Under the pieces are notes generated by a model. It was not told the origin of the DNA, did not search any database, and was given only the letters and a program-made list of their open reading frames with translations. A stretch of DNA of 64,000 nt from Colwellia sp. 12G3. Its GTDB lineage: Bacteria > Pseudomonadota > Gammaproteobacteria > Enterobacterales > Alteromonadaceae. Shown in pieces: positions 46,514 to 55,157 of this stretch (position 1 is the first letter of the stretch; every line of letters begins with the position of its first letter). The stretch is taken from positions 38,099 through 102,098 of the forward strand of contig NZ_PJAQ01000001.1 in NCBI RefSeq assembly GCF_002836775.1, read 5' to 3'. The position numbers were made by a program, and so were the translations under genes.

Positions 46514-47410
46514 TTACTTATTTTTTGTCAAAGCGCGGTTTTCTAAAGCAGCAATTCTCGCTTCTATTGGCGGATGCGAAGCCCACAAATGACTAATCCC
46601 TTGTTTGGTTTTTTCACCAATACCAAAAGCGGCTAACTGCTCAGGAAGCGCTTCAGGCTCTTTTTGCGCTAAGCGTTTTAATGCATTAATCATATTTTGA
46701 TGACCCGCTAAATCAGCGCCACCGGTATCAGCAATAAATTCACGTTTTCTTGAAAAATACATCACAATAGTACTCGCAAGTATGGATAACACGACTTGTG
46801 AAACCATAACCGTAACAAAGTAACCAATACCATGACCACGTTCATTTTTTAATATGACTCGGTCAACAACATGACCAACAATGCGCGATAAGAACACCAC
46901 AAAGGTATTCACAACGCCTTGAATAAGTGTCAAGGTCACCATGTCGCCATTAGCTACATGACTCATTTCATGACCCATTACCGCTTCAATTTCACCTTGT
47001 GCCATATTATCGAGCAGGCCTTGTGACACAGCAACTAAGGCATTATTTTTACTTGCGCCGGTAGCAAAGGCATTCATTTGCTCTGAAGGGAATATAGCGA
47101 CTTCTGGCATTTTTATACCGACAATTTTTGCTTGTTTTTCTACTGTGCTTATTAACCATTTTTCAATGTTAGTGCTTGGCTGTTTAATAACAACAGCGCC
47201 AGTCATGCGTTTTGCCATCCATTTAGAAATTAACAATGATATAAATGAACCACCAAAACCAATCACACCGGAAAGTATCACTAGAGACTGAATATTTAAA
47301 TCCGATCCATTCTCTGCCAATATGCTATCAACCCCAAGAAGGGAGAGGGTTATACTTAACATCAGCATAATGGCGATGTTGGTTATTAAAAACAGTAGTA
47401 TACGTTTCAT
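46514..47410 (-). CDS. htpX: Protease HtpX (copy 1)
   Basis: This 298-residue membrane metalloprotease degrades misfolded inner-membrane proteins alongside FtsH. It has two N-terminal transmembrane helices, the zinc motif HEMSH at residues 147-151, two more helices (about 160-215) and the third ligand Glu in [13 protein letters not shown]. Length and start are typical. A second copy at 60699-61589 is about 87% identical by eye. Here it stands alone next to a decayed region. Confidence 0.93.
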   Translation of the reverse strand: MKRILLFLITNIAIMLMLSITLSLLGVDSILAENGSDLNIQSLVILSGVIGFGGSFISLLISKWMAKRMTGAVVIKQPSTNIEKWLISTVEKQAKIVGIKMPEVAIFPSEQMNAFATGASKNNALVAVSQGLLDNMAQGEIEAVMGHEMSHVANGDMVTLTLIQGVVNTFVVFLSRIVGHVVDRVILKNERGHGIGYFVTVMVSQVVLSILASTIVMYFSRKREFIADTGGADLAGHQNMINALKRLAQKEPEALPEQLAAFGIGEKTKQGISHLWASHPPIEARIAALENRALTKNK

Positions 47411-47652
47411 TTTTATTCCTAAAGTTAAAAGCTAAGCTAAAAGTTAAGTTAACATTGCTACTCATCAGCTTGGTGGATCATAGTTTATTTAAGATGCCGG
47501 CTTTTTGATGTGTTAAATAACTAAGCCAATGTGTGAATATGCCATTACTTTGAAAATTATACCTTAAGCATAATTAATTATAAATTTGAAATGGCTGATC
47601 GCTAAAGGTTATCTTTATGCTGATGGTTAATAATTTACCCATACATTAATTT

Positions 47653-47892
47653 TTACATTTGCCAAGAGAGCTGTAATAGCCCATAACCATGCCAGCTTTT
47701 ATCATCACTTAGATATTCTTTGTTATAAAAGTTGAAAGGTAGCGGTGTTTTCAACTTGATATGGCCAGCCTTGTGGTGTACTTGCGCCCAATAATTTATG
47801 TATTGAACCTTGTAATTGCTCAGTGCCAGATGCTGGCCCTACGATGCCAATACTTAGCCAACTTTTTTGGGCAATATCAGCACTATATAACG
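47653..47892 (-). pseudogene. Lipid A deacylase LpxR-like (DUF2219) C-terminal relic
   Basis: Minus-strand sequence reads SWLSIGIVGPASGTEQLQGSI, then HKLLGASTPQGWPYQVENT, the conserved C-terminal part of LpxR/DUF2219 outer-membrane proteins. The frame then breaks and resumes one frame over as YNKEYLSDDKSWHGYGLLQ up to a stop at 47653. The rest of the barrel upstream of 47892 has been replaced by a plus-strand hydrolase fragment, so a rearrangement ended this gene. Confidence 0.55.
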
Positions 47893-47894
47893 CC

Positions 47895-48562
47895 ACATGT
47901 GCTTTCGTTTTCGGTGGTGGTGAATCCTCATTACGAGAAGCTATTTGGGTTGTAGAAGGATTGAATGCAAAAGTTATCTCTATAGATTACAGGCAGCCAC
48001 CATTACATGACTATAGTGATGTGCTAGAAGATACCGTAGCGGTTTGGACAGAAATATTAAAAACTCAAGATGCTGCTAAAACCGCAATGTTTGGTTCTTC
48101 TGCTGGAGGCAATATAACGTTAGCCACCATGCATAAACTTGAAGAACTTGGACTTGAAATACCGGGCGCAATATTTGTTGGTACACCTTCTTCTGATTTA
48201 TCAGTTAAAAAAGATACTTGGCACACACTTGAAGGTTTAGATCCATTAGGAAAGCGTGAGGGATTAATTGATGCAACCTTTGACCTTTATGCGCCCAAAG
48301 GCAACTTCACGGGTCCTCTAGTTTCACCAATATATGGTGATGTTACAGGCTTTCCACCTACCATTTTAATTTCAGGTACCAGAGATTTGTTATTAAGGTT
48401 CGAATGTATCGTAAATTAAGAAACGCTGGCGTAGCTGCTGATTTACATGTTTATGATGGTTTATCACATGGCCAGTACATGTTGGGAATATTAACTGACT
48501 TTCCTGAATCAAAAGATGCTCAAAATGAAATTGACAACTTTTTTAGAAAGCATCTTAAATAG
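47895..48562 (+). pseudogene. Alpha/beta hydrolase (hormone-sensitive-lipase type), truncated and frameshifted
   Basis: The frame from FVFGGGESSL onward matches a fold-3 esterase: nucleophile Ser in GSSAGGN, the acid region SGTRDLLL, and the catalytic His in GLSHGQYM. The oxyanion HGG segment before FVFGGG and about 80-100 further N-terminal residues are missing. Near 48398 a loss of 7 nt (or an equivalent small indel) shifts the frame: RDLLL runs out of frame, and RMYRKLRNAGVAADLHVYD resumes in another. An open frame starting at 47823 continues in from unrelated sequence and is not the native start. Confidence 0.65.
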
Positions 48563-48571
48563 TCATGCTCA

Positions 48572-48611
48572 TATTGCCAACCAGTAAATAGTAAAGCACT
48601 GGTTGGCAATA
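48572..48611. terminator. Bidirectional hairpin between convergent genes
   Basis: TATTGCCAACCAGT and its perfect reverse complement (14 bp, 12-nt loop) lie between the plus-strand hydrolase relic and the minus-strand HupE-like gene. The location suits shared transcription termination, although the T-tracts are short. Confidence 0.6.
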
Positions 48612-48646
48612 ATTCAATGTTAAATGAGGAAGTTAAATCAGAATAT

Positions 48647-49645
48647 TTAAAACTGAGATAAACGATTGATCAGCCAAATCATCGCAACCGAACCTGAAAA
48701 GTAGCTAATGACTCGATGAAAATCATGCAAAACCACATCACGTTTAATCACTTTAATTAACCAAAAAACAAACATTAACAAAGTAATAAAAAATAATTGT
48801 CCTAGTTCAACACCAATATTGAAACATAATAGCGCGGTAATTTTTTCATCTTTCGGTAAACCTATTTCTGCTAATACCGATGCAAAGCCAAAACCGTGCA
48901 ATAAGCCAAAACTTGCTGACACTAATACGGGGTATTTAAAACTTAAACTGTTAGGGTTTTGTTTCGCTATTTCTACCGCCAAAAATACAATACTGAGCGC
49001 GATAACCGCCTCTACTGGCGCAATAGCAATACTCACCACACCCGTTGCCGCCATAATTAACGTCAGAGAATGGGCAAGGGTAAAACCTGTAATGGTGAAT
49101 AATAGTTTTCGTTTACTGCGAGAAATAAAAACTAAACAGGCAACAAACAGTAAATGGTCAAAACCAATGAGAATATGCTCTATTCCTAAAAAAATATAGG
49201 TACTCACCGTTGCCTGATCAGATATTTTACCTTCTTGTTTATAACTCGGATTATCTGGCGTTAATACCGTTGTAGTCGTTTGCTTTTGATGATCAATAAT
49301 GCGAACCAATACATCGGTAACCGTGTTAGATAAACCGTTTATAGTAAACGCTATACCTGTTAAACCTTCTGTGCGGCGCACTTGCCAGGTTTCAATATAT
49401 GCATTTGAAAAAAACTGTGCTTGTTTAGGCTGGCTAATTTGGGTGTCTTTATCGAAATCAACCGCGAGTTTTAATCGTTTATTGCCAAGTGCTGGTATTT
49501 TCCAAATAACCGTAAAATTACTGTCATCAATCGCTTCAATTGTTAATGATGCCGGGCGCATATTATCGGCCCAAACATTGGGACTTATAAAAATCAGACT
49601 GAATAAAAACCATAAAAAAACGTATAAACTTCTAATTACGTTCAT
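48647..49645 (-). CDS. HupE/UreJ family membrane protein with an extra N-terminal domain
   Basis: From the ATG at 49645, which has GAGGA 8 nt upstream, the protein has 332 residues. It carries a signal peptide and a periplasmic beta-rich N-terminal domain (about 25-140), then a HupE/UreJ-type membrane domain of six helices (about 145-332). The family motifs are FLGIEHILIGFDHLLF, FTLAHSLTLI and FGLLHGFGFASVL. HupE proteins are thought to move nickel or cobalt. The histidines in these motifs fit metal binding, but the long form with an N-terminal domain is not characterised. It is the last gene of a three-gene run. Confidence 0.8.
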   Translation of the reverse strand: MNVIRSLYVFLWFLFSLIFISPNVWADNMRPASLTIEAIDDSNFTVIWKIPALGNKRLKLAVDFDKDTQISQPKQAQFFSNAYIETWQVRRTEGLTGIAFTINGLSNTVTDVLVRIIDHQKQTTTTVLTPDNPSYKQEGKISDQATVSTYIFLGIEHILIGFDHLLFVACLVFISRSKRKLLFTITGFTLAHSLTLIMAATGVVSIAIAPVEAVIALSIVFLAVEIAKQNPNSLSFKYPVLVSASFGLLHGFGFASVLAEIGLPKDEKITALLCFNIGVELGQLFFITLLMFVFWLIKVIKRDVVLHDFHRVISYFSGSVAMIWLINRLSQF

Positions 49646-49658
49646 GTTTAATTCCTCA

Positions 49659-50528
49659 TTACCTAGTGGTAGATAACGTGGCATTGCTAACAACATTATT
49701 GTTTTCGATGTTCAATTGATACTGTTTGAGTAATGACATTTGATAGTTCGCGATAAATATTTTGTTCTGTTGGTAGCGCCAGTCTTTAATGACACGATCT
49801 TTTATTTCAGATAAAGCTGAAGCCGTTCCGGTATTGCGTTGACTAACCTTAATAAAATGTAAGCCTAAACCCGATTTTATCGGTCCAACCCATTGGTTAA
49901 ATGGTGCTTCGTCTAAAGCAGCATTAAAACCAATACCGAACTGCCTATTAATTTGATGAGAATATTTATTATCAAGGGTAGTCGGCAACATACTTGTGTC
50001 GCCTTGTGGAACTTTTCCAAGAAGAATACGCTGTTTTTGCTGTGTTAAAAGCTCAGCTAATTGATTTTTTGGTCGGCTATCCATAATATAAACTTGTTCA
50101 AAAGAGTATTGGTTATCTTGTTTATAATTATCAATATTGCGTTGATAATAACTATTGAGCTCTTCTGTTGATGGTTGTTGTAAAACTGACATGTCTTGTA
50201 GTATAAATTCCATTTTTTGGCGAAGTCTACGCCTGATCACCTCATCATTTTCACCTAAGCCTAATGCTTTAGCTTCTCGAGCATAAATTTCGTCGAGGGC
50301 ATAACTTTCAATAATTTTATCAAGCTCTTGTTTTGTTGGCTTTCTCGTCCAGGTTTTTTCAAAGCCCTTTTTAAGTTGCTCAATCCGGTTATCACTAATC
50401 GTAATTATTTTTGAGTCATCAGCAACGTTAGGATTAATAAGCTCGTAAAGCACAAAAAATAATAATGCGATTAAAATGAAATGTAATAAAGGCTCTGTGA
50501 GGATTTTTTTAAAAGGAAACTGTGACAT
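49659..50528 (-). CDS. Membrane-anchored parvulin-type peptidyl-prolyl isomerase
   Basis: This 289-residue protein has one N-terminal transmembrane segment (about 11-30) that would anchor a periplasmic domain. A SurA-N-like helical region (about 45-125) is followed by a parvulin/rotamase domain (about 130-235, motif GPIKSGLGLHFIKVSQR). It is the middle gene of the DUF3604-PPIase-HupE run, with 13 nt to the next gene. It probably folds one of the neighbouring periplasmic products. Confidence 0.82.
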   Translation of the reverse strand: MSQFPFKKILTEPLLHFILIALLFFVLYELINPNVADDSKIITISDNRIEQLKKGFEKTWTRKPTKQELDKIIESYALDEIYAREAKALGLGENDEVIRRRLRQKMEFILQDMSVLQQPSTEELNSYYQRNIDNYKQDNQYSFEQVYIMDSRPKNQLAELLTQQKQRILLGKVPQGDTSMLPTTLDNKYSHQINRQFGIGFNAALDEAPFNQWVGPIKSGLGLHFIKVSQRNTGTASALSEIKDRVIKDWRYQQNKIFIANYQMSLLKQYQLNIENNNVVSNATLSTTR

Positions 50529-50555
50529 ACGGTATATAGAATAATCAATATTAAG

Positions 50556-50598
50556 AAAAATAAAAATACCATTCCCAAACAGTTCGCTCAGGAATGAT
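50556..50598 (-). terminator. Possible intergenic terminator/attenuator after the DUF3604 gene
   Basis: On the minus strand an 8-bp stem (ATCATTCC / GGAATGGT, one G-T pair, 15-nt loop) is followed by two T-runs. It sits between the DUF3604 stop and the PPIase gene and may reduce rather than abolish transcription of the downstream genes. Confidence 0.5.
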
Positions 50599-50647
50599 AT
50601 TAATTAAGGTAAAAGCTAGTCTAATTCACGTTAATGTTTAGTAGCAA

Positions 50648-52570
50648 CTAATGGTTATACCAAATAGGAGCGGTATAAGCGCGGTCTTGAATTGTTGCAG
50701 GTACATCTGTTGGTAGTTCTGCGCCGTATCTAACCGCATCATATGTTGTCCAACGAGGTGTTGGAATGGCAAGTACCCGTACATAGTAAAATGCATTTTG
50801 TGCCGCATCAAACTCAGGGTCAACCCATAGCGCTTTTAATGATGTTTCACCTATGTCATTCGTATAGGTAGCCGTTTTTACATCGACAGTATTGCCTACC
50901 AATTTGTCACAGCGTCGTTCAACAATACTGCGGTTATCACTACAAGCGACATCAAAAATACGTTCATGGGTTTTACCATTAGTATCCATCCAACCCTTAA
51001 CCACTTGTAAACGGTCTAAATTTGCTGCATCTGGGTCTTTCATACCAACAACCATAAAACTTGGTGCATTAGCTGTTTTAGCCGCTAAATCGCCCCCCAT
51101 TGGTACGCCTTTCTCGTAACCTGATTTTACAAAGTCACCGTCTAAATCAGCTTGGTTATAATCCCAACCTGCGAAGAAACGCACTTGAATGCGTTGTCCT
51201 GTAGTGGCGTAAGTTTCTTTACGCTCCATAGCATCAAATAAACCTTTTCGGGTATTTTCGGTTGCCCAAACAGCGGCTAAACCAGAAGAAACAACGGCAC
51301 GGTAATTAATGGTAATGTCTTTACCTTGCATCGCTGGTTTCGTTAATCGCGCTTCACTGGGTTCCATTGTTGACATTTTTCCGAAGAAGTTATCTGCCTC
51401 AGTAGTTGCTAAACTCGTATGAGAATCAGTTGAGCCAATTAAGCCAAACTTATAAGGGTTGGTGCCAAATTTTTCCTCTAATACTAACCCCGTTTTAAGG
51501 GCTTCACGGCCATATTCGCCAGCAAGCATGTCATTGGTTTTGTGCTCAGACAAGTCTAAGTTACCAAACTCCCAGTTTTCAAAATCAGCAAATTCATCAT
51601 TAGGTGATAAAAATGGATGGCTTTCACCATCACCCTTCATCTGAGTTACTTCATATAAAGGCTCCCAACGAGCGCGAGACTCTACGTATTCTTTATCCAG
51701 CGCGCTGCCATTAAACTGTTCGGCCATAGGAAACATAATACCGTTAGACAAGTTACCGTTATGAGCAATGGCGAGTATTTTACCTTGAGTTTTGTCTTCG
51801 TAGGTTTGCATCCATTTCCATAACTCCCGTGGGTTTTGGTTACCATAAGGTGGTGTAGTGGTATAAGGTACCATTTGACGGCCCTTCTCTTCACCATCAC
51901 GATAAATAACCACACGATGCATGTTGCCCCCTTTAATTAAAGAGGTCCACTCATAACCAATAAAAGCGGTAAACTTACCCGGGTCATTATATTTTTCCGC
52001 TGAATCAATAATACGGTTCCAAGTATCTTTATACCCCTGAGATTGTGGATCGTAATTTAATTCTTCAGGCAATGTACCTTGAGAAAACTGTTTGATTAAC
52101 TCAATAGCAACTTCATGGTTTTTACCTGCTTTTAAGCCATCGTAAAATTCTTTACCCATAGGGTTGGCAATAATTTCTTTTTTTCCTGCGTATAAATCAG
52201 GGATCATACCCATATTATCTGAATGATCGGCCACGACTAAGAAGTCGAGTGGTTTGATTAATTTGGTTTTTAGTCCCATTGAAGCGGTAACTTGCTCGCC
52301 TCTAGCATATTGATAGGCGACATCGGGTGGCAGTGTATTACCAAAAGCACCGGCGTCAAATGAGTTAGATGTATGTAAATGGGTATCGCCAAAATAAACA
52401 TTTTGTGCATATTGAGGTGTTTTTGCTGGTGCTGGTTTTTGTTCTACTGTTACTTTAGCAACCTTACTGTCCTCTGCTGCTGCGTTTACAGAATTTTTTT
52501 CGGTCGAAGGCTGACCACATCCTTGCACTAATAAAACGCCAATTAAGCAGCTTAGGTAAGTTAATTTCAC
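50648..52570 (-). CDS. DUF3604 lipoprotein
   Basis: This 640-residue protein starts best at the GTG at 52570, with GGAG about 7 nt upstream. That start gives a clean lipoprotein signal with lipobox LVQGC (Cys18). The body matches DUF3604: YFGDTHLHTSNSFDAG at the N-terminal end, VVADHSDNMG, IGYEWTS, AHNGNLSNG and GSTDSHTS. The His/Asp-rich motifs resemble PHP-type metallohydrolases, so a metal-dependent phosphoesterase is plausible. Function is unknown for the family. It leads the run with the PPIase and HupE-like genes, which recurs in marine gammaproteobacteria as far as I recall. Confidence 0.82.
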   Translation of the reverse strand: MKLTYLSCLIGVLLVQGCGQPSTEKNSVNAAAEDSKVAKVTVEQKPAPAKTPQYAQNVYFGDTHLHTSNSFDAGAFGNTLPPDVAYQYARGEQVTASMGLKTKLIKPLDFLVVADHSDNMGMIPDLYAGKKEIIANPMGKEFYDGLKAGKNHEVAIELIKQFSQGTLPEELNYDPQSQGYKDTWNRIIDSAEKYNDPGKFTAFIGYEWTSLIKGGNMHRVVIYRDGEEKGRQMVPYTTTPPYGNQNPRELWKWMQTYEDKTQGKILAIAHNGNLSNGIMFPMAEQFNGSALDKEYVESRARWEPLYEVTQMKGDGESHPFLSPNDEFADFENWEFGNLDLSEHKTNDMLAGEYGREALKTGLVLEEKFGTNPYKFGLIGSTDSHTSLATTEADNFFGKMSTMEPSEARLTKPAMQGKDITINYRAVVSSGLAAVWATENTRKGLFDAMERKETYATTGQRIQVRFFAGWDYNQADLDGDFVKSGYEKGVPMGGDLAAKTANAPSFMVVGMKDPDAANLDRLQVVKGWMDTNGKTHERIFDVACSDNRSIVERRCDKLVGNTVDVKTATYTNDIGETSLKALWVDPEFDAAQNAFYYVRVLAIPTPRWTTYDAVRYGAELPTDVPATIQDRAYTAPIWYNH

Positions 52571-52582
52571 GGTGAACTCCAA

Positions 52583-53099
52583 TTCAAGTTAAAAGGTTAT
52601 TATTACTTTCGAACATAAATAGTAGTTTAAGATGAGGAAAATTAAAAGATTTATTACAAAATACGTTATATCAAAAAAAATTTAATTATCCAATTGATTA
52701 TGTAGTCTATATTGCAGGCTTACACTAATGGATAAAAGGTTGCCCGCTATCTAAGTAGGTCTGAGTATTCACTACCATGTACTCGATTTAAACCTACATA
52801 CTCAGTAAATTTATATTATACCAAGTTGATTAAGTTCTTTCCCACTCAGCGAGAATTAAAAGGCTTAGAGGCAAGGCATTGATTGAAGAGAATGGTTATT
52901 CAGGAGAATATGCTCCTGTATTCTCTAAGAACACCATCCATGTAGCGTCCTTAACAAAAATTGGTAATCGTTTTGCTCAAAATGAAAAGCTGGCTAGTTT
53001 AACAGGCCCCTATTGCATTGTTTTTATCTCTCGCCGAGCAATGAATGTATAAATATAAACAAGAAAAACAATCATAATTGCGATAAATCAACAACTGAA
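52583..53099. other. Intergenic region with a likely dispersed repeat
   Basis: From about 52818 (ATTATACCAAGTTGATTAAG) to 52920 the sequence looks like a non-coding dispersed repeat known from Colwellia-like genomes, including a short palindrome CAGGAG-AATATG-CTCCTG at 52901-52918. Only one copy is in the window, so the repeat call rests on memory of related genomes. Otherwise I see no gene. Confidence 0.3.
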
Positions 53100-53150
53100 A
53101 GCACCTGTTATCGACGCTTTAACGATAAGCATCAATATTGAACAGGTGCT
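53100..53150 (-). terminator. Hairpin after the FGase-DUF1704 gene
   Basis: A perfect 10-bp repeat (AGCACCTGTT / AACAGGTGCT) with a nested ATCG/CGAT pair lies about 20 nt past the stop. It has only a weak T-rich tail on the minus strand, so termination is likely but not certain. Confidence 0.4.
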
Positions 53151-53168
53151 GTTTATCAAAAGGTCAGC

Positions 53169-55157
53169 TTACTTAATAGAGTTGACAACAAAATCTAACA
53201 CGCTATCACCTGATGGTTGAGAAGCCAAGTCAAACAGTGATTTTGGCCTTGCGATCATACCCCTTTCAACAACTTCAGAGACGATGTTAAAGTCAAGTAA
53301 ACCCACTTTCCCCACCAGTAAGTTATCAATAGGCCCTTCTTTGGCCAGGGCTAAAATATCTCTAAATCCTTTTAAATATAAATAATCTTTGGTGAATCCA
53401 CCGCCACGATATACACGGGTAGTTAGGGTAAAGGCAAACTCTTTATCTAACTCGAATTCATTCATCAAGGTATTATAGGTTTTCACAAAATCACCATGCT
53501 CAAGCATATATTGAACAGCTATCACACGTAATGCGATGGTTTTTAATCGTTTAATAGTTAGACTACCTGAGCGATATTCACTATAAAGTGCTAAACCTTC
53601 TTGCGCATGAGTATTACCGGTGAGTCCTAAACTAAATACTTTTAAGGGGTGTTGTTTTGAATTTATGGTGGTGAGCATGTGTATACCAAGTTCATGATAA
53701 GCATATGCATGTAATTCTTTTTGGGTAAATGAAGCTTCTTTGTTTATAAGCAGCAAAGCTTTTTCATTATTCACCATCGCTTTGGCGACTAATTTCCCAG
53801 ATTTTTCAATTTTACAATGCAGTTTCCATTCTTTTGCTTGGTGTCTAAAATACTCTATAGCATCATCTGCAGTCAGTAAGACTTCGTCTTGCTCATCATC
53901 ATTTAAATGCAGAATAAATCTCGCATTAGCAATGTCACTAAGACTCGGTTCACCATAATATTTTAATGAATTATAAACAAAATCATCGGTCCCAATCGTT
54001 GTTAGCAAGTCTATTTTACTTGCCAAATTATCAATGACATGGCGATATAATTGCTGAATATCGGCATCATATATGTCACTTACGGGTAAGTTATACAAGT
54101 TTTCTCTGAACTTGTAGGGGTCAATATTGAGCTGTCTATAATTAAAACTTGGTGAGTTGTGATTTCTTTGCTTGAAGAATTTGCTTCGCTGGGCAATTAA
54201 GTTAATAGGGTTAATAAAGTTTAGCGTTTCAACACTCTTACACAGTGCAAAAAGCTTTTTGTCTAAAGCTAAAACTTCAGGACTAATGGTAGAAGATAAT
54301 ATATCGGCTTTTTGTGTTTTTTTCCTTTTTCCATAGCGACGTACAAAAAATGCTGCTGTTTCACTGATAGCATTTTTAAATCCCGCTTTGAGCTCTTCTA
54401 ATACCAGTGGATAAAGCTCACCCGATGATTCATCCATAAATATTTTTTTAACTTCGGTCGGAATAACCAAGGTATTGTCGAAATGAGCATTTATATGGGT
54501 AATCAAATACCCGCGACCTTGTAAAACTTCGTCGGTGGCTGCTCTGACATTAAGGTTAGGTAAAACGATTCGATTGAGTTGTTTCTCAAATAATGAAACA
54601 ACTCTTCCCCATCGTTCAACGTCTATTTGTTCAGAGCCAATGTTGAACGTTGGGGTGTTTTTTTCTAGTGTTTTGTAATTATAAGCATGAATATCAAAGA
54701 CAATGGCGTTGTTAAATTGCTTTTCGATAACGGCGATTATGGCTTCTAATACATTGTAAAATGACTGATGTTTGTTATGACTTTTTACGCGTTGCTTTGG
54801 AGTTAACGGTTTATCCCAAACTTGCTTATCCCACGCTGTCTTAAAATAGGTTGATAAAGCTTTAGCGCGATTAAGATCATATTCAAACCGAGAATCATTA
54901 CCAATAATCTGTATAGGAAAAGAAGAAATTAGTTCATCCGTATAGGGATCTTCTTCATAGAATTGTTCTTCATCAGATAATAAGAATGACTTCTCAAGCT
55001 CTGAACGCAGTCTTTGGCCATTATGAATAGCCGCGCAGATAATAGGCGCGTATTCATCAATTTTGATGATGAAAGCGCCCGACTCTACTTCAGCATGAAA
55101 ACACTCACCTTTTTTAATGAGTGCGATACATTCTTTTTCAGATAACGTGAGCATCAT
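53169..55157 (-). CDS. N-formylglutamate amidohydrolase-like / DUF1704 metalloprotease fusion
   Basis: From the ATG at 55157 (AAAGG 6 nt upstream) the protein has 662 residues. The N-terminal ~270 residues look like an N-formylglutamate amidohydrolase domain: AAIHNGQRL, EEDPYTDEL, NDSRFEYDLNR and VFDIHAYN. The C-terminal half is DUF1704, the family first named for the QEGLA motif. It has HELGIH (about 487-492, an HExxxH zinc motif) and QEGLA (about 515). The same HExxxH plus E arrangement is used by the eukaryotic tyrosine carboxypeptidase MATCAP. The gene overlaps the ATP-grasp gene upstream by 20 nt, so the two are coupled. Two hydrolases and one ligase suggest synthesis and trimming of a Glu- or peptide-like amide. 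The substrate is unknown. Confidence 0.85.
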   Translation of the reverse strand: MMLTLSEKECIALIKKGECFHAEVESGAFIIKIDEYAPIICAAIHNGQRLRSELEKSFLLSDEEQFYEEDPYTDELISSFPIQIIGNDSRFEYDLNRAKALSTYFKTAWDKQVWDKPLTPKQRVKSHNKHQSFYNVLEAIIAVIEKQFNNAIVFDIHAYNYKTLEKNTPTFNIGSEQIDVERWGRVVSLFEKQLNRIVLPNLNVRAATDEVLQGRGYLITHINAHFDNTLVIPTEVKKIFMDESSGELYPLVLEELKAGFKNAISETAAFFVRRYGKRKKTQKADILSSTISPEVLALDKKLFALCKSVETLNFINPINLIAQRSKFFKQRNHNSPSFNYRQLNIDPYKFRENLYNLPVSDIYDADIQQLYRHVIDNLASKIDLLTTIGTDDFVYNSLKYYGEPSLSDIANARFILHLNDDEQDEVLLTADDAIEYFRHQAKEWKLHCKIEKSGKLVAKAMVNNEKALLLINKEASFTQKELHAYAYHELGIHMLTTINSKQHPLKVFSLGLTGNTHAQEGLALYSEYRSGSLTIKRLKTIALRVIAVQYMLEHGDFVKTYNTLMNEFELDKEFAFTLTTRVYRGGGFTKDYLYLKGFRDILALAKEGPIDNLLVGKVGLLDFNIVSEVVERGMIARPKSLFDLASQPSGDSVLDFVVNSIK

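Noticed and set aside
47823..48419. 198-codon frame as a complete esterase
   Set aside because: Its first ~24 codons are antisense to an LpxR-like relic, the oxyanion segment is missing and the C-terminus is frameshifted, so it is a chimera.
52818..52920. Insertion sequence or transposase relic
   Set aside because: Short frames here do not resemble any transposase; the segment looks more like a non-coding dispersed repeat.
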